Part shown: positions 9,215 through 18,280 of the stretch, piece by piece
How positions within the stretch are numbered: position 1 is the stretch's first letter
How the letters are laid out: the number at the start of each line of letters is the position of its first letter
Assembly: GCA_002360495.1 (NCBI GenBank)
Contig: DEQO01000095.1
Location: 1-64,000 of the forward strand
Origin: Flavobacteriales bacterium UBA3364
GTDB lineage: Bacteria; Bacteroidota; Bacteroidia; Flavobacteriales_F; PHOS-HE28
Direction: 5' to 3'
Length of the DNA: 64,000 nucleotides
Made by a program: the position numbers and the translations under genes
The notes under the pieces: generated by a model
What the model saw: the letters and a program-made list of their open reading frames with translations, nothing else
Told to the model about the DNA's origin: nothing
The model's database searches: none

Positions 9215-9833
9215 GCTGCTCCTCTTCGTGGCTGCCGGCGTGATCCAACTCGGGGTGCTGGCCTGGATGATCGTCGGCCACGAACGCGTGTTGCAAGAGG
9301 GCGCGGTCTACCGCTTCCGCACGGCGCCGATCGATCCACGTGATCCGTTCAGGGGGGAATATGTGGTGCTGAACTTCGAGGTGGAGCGTGGTCGTTGGCC
9401 GATGTACGGGAATGCGAACACCGTAGCACCGAGCATGCATGCCTTCGGCCTTCTTGGAACGGACAGCGCCGGTTTCGCGCGCATCGTTTCATTCGCCGAG
9501 GAACGGCCGGAAGCGGGTGACTTCATCCCGGTCGAATATCTGTCCTGGACGCCGGACACGCTGTTCGGCGTGGCGCTTCCCTTCGACCGTTATTACCTCG
9601 AAGAAGGCGATGGGCCGAAGACCGAACAGCTGATGGCCCCGCAATGGAACGGTGAAGCGCTGCAACAGCCGCTGCCATCCTACGCCGTGGTGCGCATCCA
9701 CCAAGGCGAAGCGGTGATCGAAGACCTGATGGTGGGCGATCGTTCCATCCACGAATGGCTGAAGGAGCCTCTGCTGGATGCACCGATGCAGCAAACCGCG
9801 CCGACACCTATTTCGGTACCAGCCGGATCGTGA
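9204..9833 (+). CDS. GDYXXLXY domain protein
   Basis: A 209-residue protein with one N-terminal membrane helix (LLLFVAAGVIQLGVLAWMIV) and then RFRTAPIDPRDPFRGEYVVLNFEVE, the site that names the GDYXXLXY family. Here it reads GEYVVLNF, so the Asp is Glu and the last Tyr is Phe. The remainder is a soluble, probably periplasmic domain. Its start codon lies inside the end of the DUF2157 gene, the usual partner of this family. Its 3' end overlaps the convergent small secreted protein by 26 bases. Function is unknown. Confidence 0.85.
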   Translation: MPRKLLLFVAAGVIQLGVLAWMIVGHERVLQEGAVYRFRTAPIDPRDPFRGEYVVLNFEVERGRWPMYGNANTVAPSMHAFGLLGTDSAGFARIVSFAEERPEAGDFIPVEYLSWTPDTLFGVALPFDRYYLEEGDGPKTEQLMAPQWNGEALQQPLPSYAVVRIHQGEAVIEDLMVGDRSIHEWLKEPLLDAPMQQTAPTPISVPAGS

Positions 9834-10140
9834 ACTCCCTGGCGATCTCGCCGGGCTCCACAGTGATCTTCGTGCTGTACGCTTCATAACCGTTCTCGGC
9901 CACGCGTAATTCCAGTTCCCCCGTGGTACGCACGAAGAAGGCGAAATTGCCCTCGCTGTTCGTCGGGTTCACGGCCTGACGATGTCCATCCCCATCGTAC
10001 CACTCCACGAGCGCCTCAAGGACGGGGGCCTCCGTCCTGTCATCAAGCACGGCGCCGTGCACTTGTACGTTCAGCGTATCCTGGGCCGAAGCACCAACGG
10101 CGACAAGTGGAACGATCATGGTGATGAACATGCGCATCAT
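9808..10140 (-). CDS. small secreted carboxypeptidase-regulatory-like protein
   Basis: A 110-residue protein with a signal peptide ending near VGASAQ. The rest forms one immunoglobulin-like CarboxypepD_reg-type domain: VQVHGAVLDDRTEAPVLEA, then NSEGNFAFFVRTTGELELRV and NGYEAYSTKI. Such domains occur on Bacteroidota envelope proteins, but on its own this one gives no clear function. Its ATG overlaps the stop of the EI24-like gene by 4 bases (ATGA), so they form a two-gene operon. Its 3' end overlaps the convergent GDYXXLXY gene. Confidence 0.75.
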   Translation of the reverse strand: MMRMFITMIVPLVAVGASAQDTLNVQVHGAVLDDRTEAPVLEALVEWYDGDGHRQAVNPTNSEGNFAFFVRTTGELELRVAENGYEAYSTKITVEPGEIAREFTIRLVPK

Positions 10141-10967
10141 GCTTCGAGCCGTTCTTCGTTGCGGTATACCTGTTGCGACGGTGATCCCTGTTCCTTCTTC
10201 ACGGTGGCAAGGACCGCGCCGATCGACGCCATCACGGGAGCGAACATCACGCCGAGCAACGGCAGCTTCATCAGCAGGCCGAAGAGCATACCGTTGGCCA
10301 TGACGGCCCCGATGCGATCGTTCACTGCACGCACCCGTTCACCGATCCGCAACCGTCGCCGCTCGAACACGTAGTCGAACATGGAGAAGCCGTAGAAGTA
10401 GGACGAGACCAGGAAGAGCAGGATGAAGGAGATGGGCGCCAACGGCGGTACGAACAAGGTGAGGAACCAGATGCCGACCGTACAGGCCAGTTCCATGACC
10501 CCGTTGCGAAGGGCCAGCAAGGCACCACGCAGGGCGTCGTGCAACAGCTGCCTCCAACTGAACGGGAAGCTGCGTCCGGTGAGGACCTCCTCGGTGCGTT
10601 CGCTGGCATAGGCCAGCAGTGGCGAAAGCACGACGAGCACGATGTACTTGTTGGCGATGAAGAGCAGGTAGGCAATGGCGAGTTTCAGGACCACCATCAC
10701 GATGACCTCCCGTGCACCATTGAGGAAAGCCTTCACATCGGACCACCAGTTGGTGCTCGTGGGATCCATGGGGATCCCGAGGCGGTCCGCGATCCAGCTA
10801 CTGAGCGCATCCACCGGGCCTTGCAGGACCGCAAAAAGCCCGAAGGCCAGCACCACCCAAAGCACGACGGGCACCAGGAACATCCAGCCCATCCGGTTGC
10901 TGAGCGCGAAGCCGAAAGCGCGCATGAAACCCGAAAGTCCCAGGCCGAGATCGCGTGTGAAGGACAT
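10137..10967 (-). CDS. EI24/CysZ-like membrane protein
   Basis: A 276-residue multi-pass membrane protein. The N-terminal motif GLGLSGFMRAFGFALSNRMGW and the pattern of long hydrophobic hairpins fit the EI24 domain family, which includes the sulfate permease CysZ. The WRQLLHDALRGALLALRNGVMEL segment and the late SSYFYGFSMFDYVFERRRL region support this. I place the start at 10967 (MSFTRDLG); the upstream extension of 41 residues is Pro/Arg-rich and looks non-coding. Sulfate transport is possible, but no sulfate-assimilation genes are nearby, so the substrate is open. Confidence 0.8.
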   Translation of the reverse strand: MSFTRDLGLGLSGFMRAFGFALSNRMGWMFLVPVVLWVVLAFGLFAVLQGPVDALSSWIADRLGIPMDPTSTNWWSDVKAFLNGAREVIVMVVLKLAIAYLLFIANKYIVLVVLSPLLAYASERTEEVLTGRSFPFSWRQLLHDALRGALLALRNGVMELACTVGIWFLTLFVPPLAPISFILLFLVSSYFYGFSMFDYVFERRRLRIGERVRAVNDRIGAVMANGMLFGLLMKLPLLGVMFAPVMASIGAVLATVKKEQGSPSQQVYRNEERLEA

Positions 10968-11104
10968 GCCACAAAGATGGGGCCCCGGAGCGTCGGGCGA
11001 AGGCGCCGAAAGGCGGCGTGGACGTGAGGAGGTAAGCAACGGAACGCACTTGGTACGATGGACCGGGTCCGGGTCGCTCGGGCCGATCACTCGGCAGCGG
11101 CCTC

Positions 11105-11112
11105 TACCTTTG
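11105..11112 (+). promoter_or_regulatory. -7 element (TACCTTTG) just upstream of purB
   Basis: TACCTTTG matches TAnnTTTG and ends 7 bases before the purB ATG, so transcription would begin almost at the start codon. No TTG at the ideal distance was found. Confidence 0.45.
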
Positions 11113-11119
11113 GCCCCGC

Positions 11120-12487
11120 ATGGAACTCGACGCGCTCACCGCCATCTCCCCCATCGACGGTCGTTATCGTGAACGGACAAGGACCCTGGCCCGCTGGTTC
11201 GGAGAACAGGCCTTGATGCGGTACCGCTTGCAGGTGGAACTGGCCTACTTCACATTCCTCTGCGAGATCCCACTACCCGAACTTGCGGGTACTCCGGTAG
11301 GCAAACTGGCACCCGTGCAACAGCGCATCGCCGACCTGAGCACCAGCGATGCCCAGCGGATCAAGGACATCGAGAAGGTGACGAACCACGATGTGAAGGC
11401 GATCGAGTACTTCCTGAAGGAGCGATTGGAAGAAGCCGGCCTGGAGCGCCAGAAGGAGTTCGTGCACTTCGCGCTCACGAGCCAGGACATCAACAACACG
11501 GCGCTTCCCTTGCTGATCAAGGATTTCCTGTACGAGGCCTACCTGCCCGGCATGATCGCCTTACGCGACCGCCTGCATGGACTTGCGCTGGAATGGGCGC
11601 GTGTACCGATGTTGGCCCGCACCCATGGCCAGCCCGCCTCTCCCACCCGCGTGGGCAAGGAACTGCAGGTGTTCGTGGAACGGATCGACCACCAGTTGAA
11701 GTTGGTCCGCGAAGTCCCGTTCAGCGGAAAATTCGGCGGTGCCACGGGCAATTTCAACGCGCACCATGTGGCCTATCCGGAACTGGATTGGGTGGAACTG
11801 GCCGATCGGTTCCTGTTGGAGAAGCTGGGGCTCGCGCGGCTCCAGTTCACCACCCAGATCGACCACTACGACAATCTGGCCGCGCTCTTCGATGGCCTTC
11901 GACGGATCAACACCATCCTTGTCGATCTCTGTCGCGATCTGTGGCAGTACATCGGCATGGACTACTTCCGGCAGCGGATCAAGGCCGGGGAGATCGGCAG
12001 CAGCGCGATGCCGCACAAGGTGAACCCGATCGACTTCGAGAACGCCGAAGGCAATTTGGGGATCGCCAACGCCGTGTTCATGCACCTGAGCGAGAAGTTG
12101 CCGATCAGCCGGTTGCAGCGGGACCTTACCGACAGTACCGTAACGCGCAACATCGGGGTACCGATGGCGCACACCATGGTAGCGATCGATGCGGTGCAGA
12201 AAGGGCTTGCCAAACTTCTCCTGAACGAAGCAGCGCTGGAGCGCGATCTCGAAGCGCAATGGCCGGTGGTGGCCGAAGGCATCCAGACGATCCTGCGCCG
12301 GGCAGGGTATCCGCAACCGTACGAGCGCTTGAAGGAGCTCACCCGTGGCAAAGAGCGCATCACCCAAGCGGATATCGCTGCGTTCATCGATGGCCTGAAC
12401 GCGACCCCCGAATTGAAACAGCAATTGAATCAACTGACGCCGCACAACTATACGGGTGTGGACCTCCTGGGCCGTGTGATGAAATAG
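11120..12487 (+). CDS. purB: adenylosuccinate lyase
   Basis: PurB carries out two fumarate-releasing steps of purine synthesis, forming AICAR and AMP in the cytosol. The 455-residue protein is of the E. coli-like type, with MELDALTAISPIDGRYRERT at the start. The fumarase/aspartase superfamily signature reads SSAMPHKVNPIDFENAEGN (about residues 294-312). HDVKAIEYFLKE, TSQDINNTALP and ARTHGQPASPTRVGKE supply the other active-site regions, including the catalytic His. The gene is complete and followed after 9 bases by the SanA-like gene. Confidence 0.97.
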   Translation: MELDALTAISPIDGRYRERTRTLARWFGEQALMRYRLQVELAYFTFLCEIPLPELAGTPVGKLAPVQQRIADLSTSDAQRIKDIEKVTNHDVKAIEYFLKERLEEAGLERQKEFVHFALTSQDINNTALPLLIKDFLYEAYLPGMIALRDRLHGLALEWARVPMLARTHGQPASPTRVGKELQVFVERIDHQLKLVREVPFSGKFGGATGNFNAHHVAYPELDWVELADRFLLEKLGLARLQFTTQIDHYDNLAALFDGLRRINTILVDLCRDLWQYIGMDYFRQRIKAGEIGSSAMPHKVNPIDFENAEGNLGIANAVFMHLSEKLPISRLQRDLTDSTVTRNIGVPMAHTMVAIDAVQKGLAKLLLNEAALERDLEAQWPVVAEGIQTILRRAGYPQPYERLKELTRGKERITQADIAAFIDGLNATPELKQQLNQLTPHNYTGVDLLGRVMK

Positions 12488-12496
12488 CCCGATCCC

Positions 12497-13159
12497 ATGG
12501 GACGATCGATCCGGTGGCGTGTACTGCGTTGGTCCTTGCTCGTCGGTCTTCCTGTCGTTCTTGGGATCCTCATCGGCGAATGGCGCATCGCCCATTACGC
12601 CAGTGATCGACTTTATTCGGACGTCGATCGGATACCAGGAAGCCCTGTGGGACTCTTGCTCGGGACCTCAGCGCGGGGCGGCAACGGCAACCCGAACCCC
12701 TATTTCACCAGCCGAATCGACGCCGCTGTCGCCTTGTACAAAGCGGGCAAAGTGGAACACCTGCTGCTCACCGGCGATAATGGGCGATGGAGCTACAACG
12801 AACCGATGGACATGCGCTCTGCACTGATGGCCGCTGGGGTCGACAGTACCGATATCACCTTGGACTTCGCCGGGTTCGACACCTTTGATTCGGTCGTGCG
12901 GGCACGCAAGATCTTCGGGCAACGGCGCCTGACGATCATCAGCCAGCGATCCCACGATCAACGGGCGCTGTGGATCGCGCGGTCGTTCGGGATCGACGCG
13001 ATCGGTTTCAGTGCGGGGAACATCGCCACCGGACCAACGCAATGGTCGTGGATCCGTGAGCGCGGCGCACGGTTGAAGATGTGGTGGGACCTTGCCCTTG
13101 GTCTCGATCCGCACTTCCTCGGCGATCCCGTCACGCTTGGTGAACAGGAATTGCACTAG
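12497..13159 (+). CDS. SanA/YdcF-like DUF218 membrane protein
   Basis: A 220-residue protein with one N-terminal membrane helix (WSLLVGLPVVLGILIGEW) and a DUF218-type domain: GLLLGTSARGGNGNPNPYFTSR, then YKAGKVEHLLLTGDN and MRSALMAAGVDSTDITLDFAG with ARKIFGQRRLTIISQRSH. This order matches SanA (vancomycin-exclusion protein) and its relatives, which sit in the inner membrane and affect envelope barrier function by an unclear mechanism. It follows purB by 9 bases and is probably co-transcribed. Its stop overlaps the convergent porin gene by 4 bases. Confidence 0.85.
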   Translation: MGRSIRWRVLRWSLLVGLPVVLGILIGEWRIAHYASDRLYSDVDRIPGSPVGLLLGTSARGGNGNPNPYFTSRIDAAVALYKAGKVEHLLLTGDNGRWSYNEPMDMRSALMAAGVDSTDITLDFAGFDTFDSVVRARKIFGQRRLTIISQRSHDQRALWIARSFGIDAIGFSAGNIATGPTQWSWIRERGARLKMWWDLALGLDPHFLGDPVTLGEQELH

Positions 13160-14358
13160 ATCCCGAATTCGACCTGGAACATGAAGGTCCAAGCATTCCC
13201 CGGATGGGAGAGATCGATGTTCCGGTCGAGCCAGCGGTAGCCGGAATAGGCTTGCAGTTTGATCCGGTGCCCGTTGAAATACCGCGTGAGACCGAGCAAG
13301 GTCTCATCCGTTCGCCGGCGGTACGCTTGGATCGCAGCGTCAGGTTGCACGAATGTGTATCGACCAGCGATCTGGTACTTGCTCCGGAAATACCTGCTCA
13401 ACTCGGCATTGAACCCCGTGCCAACGGTCACCACGGCGACAGCGCCGTCCTCATCCTTGGTCAAGGGGTCATCGCATCGGCGATCGAAATACTCCGTTGA
13501 AAAGGCCCATCCGCGGTGCTTGAACAAGGCATCGGCAATGAAGGTCCCGGCATCGCGATAGTCGTAGAGCTCGGCACCCAACTGGCCGCCGGTGCGGATC
13601 GATCGGTCATTGAAACTGTATCCCGCAGCCAAGGAAACCTTGGGTTCGGGCTCCATCTCCAGATCACCTTCGCTGTAGTCCCCCTTGTTGCTGAACGCAC
13701 CCCTCGGCAACCATTCCAAGCGGCCCGTATAGGCCATACCCGGACCACCTGGTGAGGCGCCTCGTCCTTCGCCTGAACTGATGGAGGTCTTGATCTGCAA
13801 CTCCTGGGGGCCCATTGGTACGGTCCAGTATGCGAACATCCCGAAGTCGCGATCGAGGGTGTAGGCAGCGTTGGCGATGGACCTGTCCGGGAACTGGAGG
13901 TTGCCGCTGGAGTTCACGCGTTGCCGGTTGCCTGGTAGCTTGCTTTGGCCGAAACCGATGTAGACCCGCTTGTTGAAGTGGTAATAGACCATGGCATCCC
14001 GGACAGGCTGGGCCGTGGCCCCTTCGGTCTCCAGATCCAGGTCGGCCCGGGAAAAGTTCAGTTGGATGTAATAGCGCAAGCGCGTGGTCATCATGTACCC
14101 ATCCAGGCGCAGCCGCAGTCGGCGAACCCGTGCATCCACCGTCTTGATGCTGAGATCGTCGCCGCTCACCGTGGTGGCTCCCATCCGGTTCTGCATACGG
14201 AACCTGAGGTTCAGCATGAAGAGCGAGTCCTGGCGAAAACCGAGGCCATCCTTGACGTCGATCAGAGCACGTTCATCCGATTCCGTCTGTGCCCACAGGC
14301 ACGGGGCGATGATGATCAAGGCAAGGGCCAGGACCCCGGCACGGAAATATCGTTCCAT
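13156..14358 (-). CDS. porin O/P family outer-membrane protein
   Basis: A 400-residue protein with a signal peptide (LALALIIIAPCLWAQ). Beta-strand-like alternation follows, with features I associate with the phosphate-selective porin O/P family: DARVRRLRLRLDGYM, YYIQLNFSRADLDLE, VYIGFGQSKLPGNRQRVNS and the aromatic C-terminus TFMFQVEFGI. It would form an anion channel in the outer membrane; phosphate or polyphosphate selectivity cannot be read from sequence. The gene is single and lies 25 bases after the DinB-like gene in the same direction, so the two may be co-transcribed. Confidence 0.85.
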   Translation of the reverse strand: MERYFRAGVLALALIIIAPCLWAQTESDERALIDVKDGLGFRQDSLFMLNLRFRMQNRMGATTVSGDDLSIKTVDARVRRLRLRLDGYMMTTRLRYYIQLNFSRADLDLETEGATAQPVRDAMVYYHFNKRVYIGFGQSKLPGNRQRVNSSGNLQFPDRSIANAAYTLDRDFGMFAYWTVPMGPQELQIKTSISSGEGRGASPGGPGMAYTGRLEWLPRGAFSNKGDYSEGDLEMEPEPKVSLAAGYSFNDRSIRTGGQLGAELYDYRDAGTFIADALFKHRGWAFSTEYFDRRCDDPLTKDEDGAVAVVTVGTGFNAELSRYFRSKYQIAGRYTFVQPDAAIQAYRRRTDETLLGLTRYFNGHRIKLQAYSGYRWLDRNIDLSHPGNAWTFMFQVEFGI

Positions 14359-14383
14359 ATCCGTGCAAAGGAAGGAGAACGGT

Positions 14384-14863
14384 CTACTTCGGCAAGGATC
14401 GTTGGAAAATGACCAGGTCGTTCGCAGGAATGTCCTCCAACCCCAGCGCGCGCATCATCGTGATCAACTGGCCCCGATGCTGTGTACTGTGGTTGAAGCA
14501 GTGCAGGAGCATGTGCCACCGGGTTTGTCGGTGTTCGTTGCCCCTCAGGTCGTGGTACAGGACGGTGCTTCCGAGATCGGCATCGTCATACGACCTGGCC
14601 AGGTCCCTCAATTGCAGGGTATACTTCAACAGGTCTTCAATGGCGCGCTCCGGAGAGGCAGGCCATATCACAGGAACCCCGCGAAGTCTTGCGTGCCATG
14701 CGTTCTCCGCATCGCGAATGTGCAGCAAGGTGGACCGGAGCGATGGAAAACTGCTCGGCACGTTGCGGTCCAGTACCTCGTCCGCCTCGCGTTGCAAGCG
14801 TTGCACAAAGCGGGTGTTGGCCCAAAGTCCATAGTCGGCCAATTGGTCCAGGATGATCTTCAT
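14384..14863 (-). CDS. DinB-like protein
   Basis: A 159-residue four-helix protein of the DinB/YfiT superfamily. The start (LADYGLWANTRFVQRLQ) and the spaced His residues in LLHIRDAENAWHARLRG and HCFNHSTQHRGQL match the three-His metal site of this family. Members include thiol-dependent transferases and many uncharacterised proteins, so no substrate can be assigned. The ATG at 14863 is the first sensible start. It probably heads a short minus-strand unit with the porin gene. Confidence 0.85.
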   Translation of the reverse strand: MKIILDQLADYGLWANTRFVQRLQREADEVLDRNVPSSFPSLRSTLLHIRDAENAWHARLRGVPVIWPASPERAIEDLLKYTLQLRDLARSYDDADLGSTVLYHDLRGNEHRQTRWHMLLHCFNHSTQHRGQLITMMRALGLEDIPANDLVIFQRSLPK

Positions 14864-14961
14864 GTTCGTGTTCGAAGGTGGATAACGTTGTTAAAAATAG
14901 GGGCTGGCGGTCCATCGATCCACCTCGCGGTTCCGTCGAACTTCGCAGGAACGTAGAGACC

Positions 14962-15504
14962 ATGATCGCAACGCTGTTCGGCAAGAAGAAGATCTCGGAG
15001 GAGAAGTTGGCCAACGTGTTCGTGAATGCCGTGTTGGAACTCACCGAGGAGGGATTTCCCGCTGTGGCGGCGGAGATCAACGAATCTCCCGAGTTCCTGG
15101 TGAACCCCGCCGTAGCAGAAAGCGACACGGATGCGTTCGCCCTGATCGTGCTCGCCGGGAACCTGATGGAAGCGCAACGGATCCTCGGCCCCGGCTTGGA
15201 CAAGCGCATGTCCGCACTGGCCATTTCAAAGTTCGCCCAAGCTTCGGGCCGTTCGAATGCCGAGGTCGAGGTCGAGGTGCGTGCATTGCAAAGCCAGATG
15301 GAACGGTTGAATTTCCCGAGCAAGAACACGGTGTACGCCATGGGCAAGGTGCTCTTCCATCGGTATGACCTCTTCTGCTTCCAGGATGCCTACTTCCGGG
15401 AGATGAAAGCACCCAACCCGATCATCCTGAAACGGCTCAATGGCCTGATGGGCTATTTCCTCTGGAATTGGACCGAGGTGAACGAGCAGTACCGGATCGT
15501 CTGA
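14962..15504 (+). CDS. conserved protein of unknown function
   Basis: A 180-residue soluble protein beginning MIATLFGKKKISEEKLANVF. It is mostly alpha-helical by pattern, with no signal peptide or membrane segment. I do not recognise a named domain. I chose the ATG at 14962; the frame is open back to 14878, but the extra residues are Arg/Pro-rich and look untranslated. The region QSQMERLNFPSKNTVYAMGK and the end LMGYFLWNWTEVNEQYRIV look constrained. It is divergent from the DinB-like gene and convergent with lhgO. Confidence 0.7.
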   Translation: MIATLFGKKKISEEKLANVFVNAVLELTEEGFPAVAAEINESPEFLVNPAVAESDTDAFALIVLAGNLMEAQRILGPGLDKRMSALAISKFAQASGRSNAEVEVEVRALQSQMERLNFPSKNTVYAMGKVLFHRYDLFCFQDAYFREMKAPNPIILKRLNGLMGYFLWNWTEVNEQYRIV

Positions 15505-15570
15505 CCTCACCCCGCCCCGTCTCCCGCTGGGCCAAGCCCGAGGCAGTCTTAGGGGAGCCTTGCAAAGGGA

Positions 15571-16812
15571 TCAGTTGACCGCGGCCACCTCACTGATATG
15601 GAGTTGGTCCACGGCCATGCCGACGATCTGCTCACCGATGGCCAACGCGGCGGTCGCCGCTGGTGACGGGGCATTCAGCACGTGGATGTGGTTGCCGCGC
15701 CGTTCGATGCGGAAATCGTCGACCATGTTGCCGTCGGTGCCCAAGAGCATGGCTCGCACACCCGCACGACCCGGTTTGATGTCATCCATGGTCAGTGATG
15801 GTACCAAGCGTTGTAGCGTGCGCAGGAACAGGCGTTTGCTGAAGGCCCGGCGGTATTCATCGATGCCGTAGCCCATGTTCTTGAAGAAGAGTTTCCAGGT
15901 GCCCCCGTAGGAAAGAGCGTCCATGGTATCCTTCAGGTCGAAATCGGTCTTGCCGTAGCCTTCACGCTTGAAGGTGAAGACGGCGTTCGGCCCACATTCG
16001 ATGCTGCCATCCGTCATCCGCGTGAAATGCACCCCAAGGAAGGGGAAGCGTGGATCGGGCACAGGATAGATCAGGTGTCTCACCTTGTGCTTGCCTTGTT
16101 CCGTGAGGTCGTAGTAATCACCACGGAAGCCGACGATCCGCTCTTTCACCCTGGCACCATCCGCACGGGCCAATCGATCGCTTTGGAGGCCGCCGCAGAA
16201 GATGGTGTAGCGGGTGTTGTACGTGCCGTTGGAGGTGCGCACGACCGTGCTGGTCGCGGTCTGGTCCGCACCGAGGAATTCCTCTCCCAGGCTCACTTTG
16301 CTGTTCTGGTTCAGTGCGAGGGCGATCGCCGCCATCTTCTCCGTCGCGCCACGGAAATCGATGATACCCGTGCACCCTACGCGCACCCCGGCCACCCCAG
16401 CGCAGTACGGTTCGATCTCCTTGATCTGGTCAGGCGTGATGCGTTCCATACCCTCGATACCATTGGCCACGCCCGTCTGGTAGATCTTCTCCAGGCGAGG
16501 AAGTTCCTCCTTCTCCATCGCCACGATCAGCTTGCCACAGATATCGTGTTTGATGCCGTGGTCCTTCGCAAAGGCGACCAACTCCCGACGACCCGTTACG
16601 CAGTTCTTCGCTTTGAAACTGCCCGGCTTGTAGTAGATGCCGCTGTGGATGACACCGCTGTTACGTCCGGTCTGGTGATCGGCGAGGGCTTTCTCCTTTT
16701 CGACGAGGAGGATCCTCAAACGCGGGAAGCGCGTCTGCAGCTTGTACAAGGTCGCAGCACCGACTATGCCGCCGCCGACGATCACCACATCCCAATTCGC
16801 CTGTTCGCTCAT
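15571..16812 (-). CDS. lhgO: L-2-hydroxyglutarate oxidase
   Basis: LhgO is an FAD enzyme that oxidises L-2-hydroxyglutarate to 2-oxoglutarate and passes electrons to the membrane quinone pool. The 413-residue length fits. The N-terminus has the FAD-binding GGGIVGAATLYKL, then LVEKEKALADHQTGRNSGVIHSG, the DAO-family signature. PGRAGVRAMLL and GNHIHVLNAPSPAATAALAIG near the end complete the FAD fold. The UMF1 transporter gene lies 41 bases upstream in the same direction, so a two-gene operon is likely, although no functional link is known. Confidence 0.93.
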   Translation of the reverse strand: MSEQANWDVVIVGGGIVGAATLYKLQTRFPRLRILLVEKEKALADHQTGRNSGVIHSGIYYKPGSFKAKNCVTGRRELVAFAKDHGIKHDICGKLIVAMEKEELPRLEKIYQTGVANGIEGMERITPDQIKEIEPYCAGVAGVRVGCTGIIDFRGATEKMAAIALALNQNSKVSLGEEFLGADQTATSTVVRTSNGTYNTRYTIFCGGLQSDRLARADGARVKERIVGFRGDYYDLTEQGKHKVRHLIYPVPDPRFPFLGVHFTRMTDGSIECGPNAVFTFKREGYGKTDFDLKDTMDALSYGGTWKLFFKNMGYGIDEYRRAFSKRLFLRTLQRLVPSLTMDDIKPGRAGVRAMLLGTDGNMVDDFRIERRGNHIHVLNAPSPAATAALAIGEQIVGMAVDQLHISEVAAVN

Positions 16813-16853
16813 GTCATCCGTTACTTACAGCGGCGAAGGTAGCAGCGGCGCTC

Positions 16854-18188
16854 CTAGTCCTCGGCCGCCACTATGGCCACTTCCTTCTTCGGCACCATGA
16901 AGAGCAGCACCAGGCCCACGACGAAGAAACTGCCGATGATGATCACGGTGTTCCGCAGGTCCCCGGTGAGCTGGAAGACCATGCCGTAGGCGAAGGTGCC
17001 CAGCACCGTGCTCAAGTAGAAGCTGACATCGTAGAAGGCGAAGTACGAGGCGTGGTCGATGGTCTCGGGCAGGAACTTGGAATAGGTGCTGCGGGATAAC
17101 GCCTGGCTGCCCCCCATCACCAAGCCGACCCCACAAGCGAGCACATAGAACTCATGCGCCCAATGGATGCGGTAGGCGCCGATGCACAGGATGATCCATA
17201 CCGAACAGCCGATCATCAGGGCACTGATGTTACCGAGCCGCTTACTGATCCACACGAAAAGGAAAGCACCCACAATGGCGACCAATTGGATCAAGAGGAT
17301 GGAGATGATCAAGCTGCTATCGCCGATCGGCCCCGCCACGCCGTTCGCATCCATCTCCTGGATCTCCTGTTTGGCATAGGTCACCGCCAGATACATCACG
17401 GTCTGGATGCCCATGTTGAGCACGAAGAAGGCCATGAGGTAGCTGTTGAGCCGCTTGGTGCTCTGCAATTCCTTCCACACCTTCCGCAGCTCGCGATAGC
17501 CGTTCACGATCACATTTCCATGCGGCTTGCGGCCGTATTGATCATCAGGAAGCACGCGGAAGGCGAACTGCGCGAAGCCGGCCCACCAGAGCGCGACCGT
17601 CAGGAAGCTGATCCGCGCTGGCAGACCGTCACGATCGGGGATACCGAACAGGTCGGGCTTCATCACCATCAGCAGGTTGATGATCAGCAGAAGAACACTG
17701 CCGATATAGCCCATGGTGTAGCCCCGTGCGCTGATCCTGTCGTGGTCCTTGGGCTCGGCTATCTCCGGCAGGAAGGCATCGTAGAAGATCAGGCTACCGC
17801 TGAAGCCCGCACAGGCGAGCATGACGAGCGTGAGGCCCACCCAGATGATCTCCATGCTGAAGAAGAAGAGCCCCGCACAACTGGCCGCACCCAGGTAGCA
17901 GAACCCCTTCAGGAACGTCTTTTTCTGGCCGGTGCTATCCGCGATACCACTGAGGATCGGCGAGATCAACGCAACGAGCAGGAATCCGGCGGACAAAGCG
18001 TAGGAATAGAGCGAGCTTGCGGGGAGTCCGTAGCGCTCCAACACGAGATCCGCTCCACTGTCGCTGTTCGTGGTGACGGCAGCGTAGAAGAGCGGGAATA
18101 CAGCCGAGGTGATGGTGAGCGAATAGACCGAGTTGGCCCAATCGTACATGGTCCAGCCGCGGATGATGCGTTTATCTCCTTTCACCAC
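16854..18188 (-). CDS. MFS transporter, UMF1/Atg22-like
   Basis: A 444-residue protein with about twelve membrane helices. The opening IIRGWTMYDWANSVYSLTI is a hallmark of the UMF1 (unknown major facilitator 1) family, which is related to the vacuolar effluxer Atg22. The late motif MGGSQALSRSTYSKFLPE is also typical. Eukaryotic Atg22 exports amino acids from the vacuole; the bacterial substrate is unknown. The start codon is GTG. It lies just upstream of lhgO and is probably co-transcribed with it. Confidence 0.9.
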   Translation of the reverse strand: MVKGDKRIIRGWTMYDWANSVYSLTITSAVFPLFYAAVTTNSDSGADLVLERYGLPASSLYSYALSAGFLLVALISPILSGIADSTGQKKTFLKGFCYLGAASCAGLFFFSMEIIWVGLTLVMLACAGFSGSLIFYDAFLPEIAEPKDHDRISARGYTMGYIGSVLLLIINLLMVMKPDLFGIPDRDGLPARISFLTVALWWAGFAQFAFRVLPDDQYGRKPHGNVIVNGYRELRKVWKELQSTKRLNSYLMAFFVLNMGIQTVMYLAVTYAKQEIQEMDANGVAGPIGDSSLIISILLIQLVAIVGAFLFVWISKRLGNISALMIGCSVWIILCIGAYRIHWAHEFYVLACGVGLVMGGSQALSRSTYSKFLPETIDHASYFAFYDVSFYLSTVLGTFAYGMVFQLTGDLRNTVIIIGSFFVVGLVLLFMVPKKEVAIVAAED

Positions 18189-18230
18189 GGCAGCAAGGTA
18201 GTGCTGGGGGGCTTGCGGGGGATGGCGCGA

Positions 18231-18261
18231 AAAGAGAATGCCCGACCAAGGCCGGGCATTC
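18231..18261 (-). terminator. terminator after the OmpA-like gene
   Basis: The stem GAATGCCCG / CGGGCATTC (18236-18261), read on the minus strand, is followed by a short pyrimidine, T-rich run. It lies 20 bases after the OmpA-like stop. Confidence 0.75.
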
Positions 18262-18280
18262 CAACGATCGTTCTCGGGGG

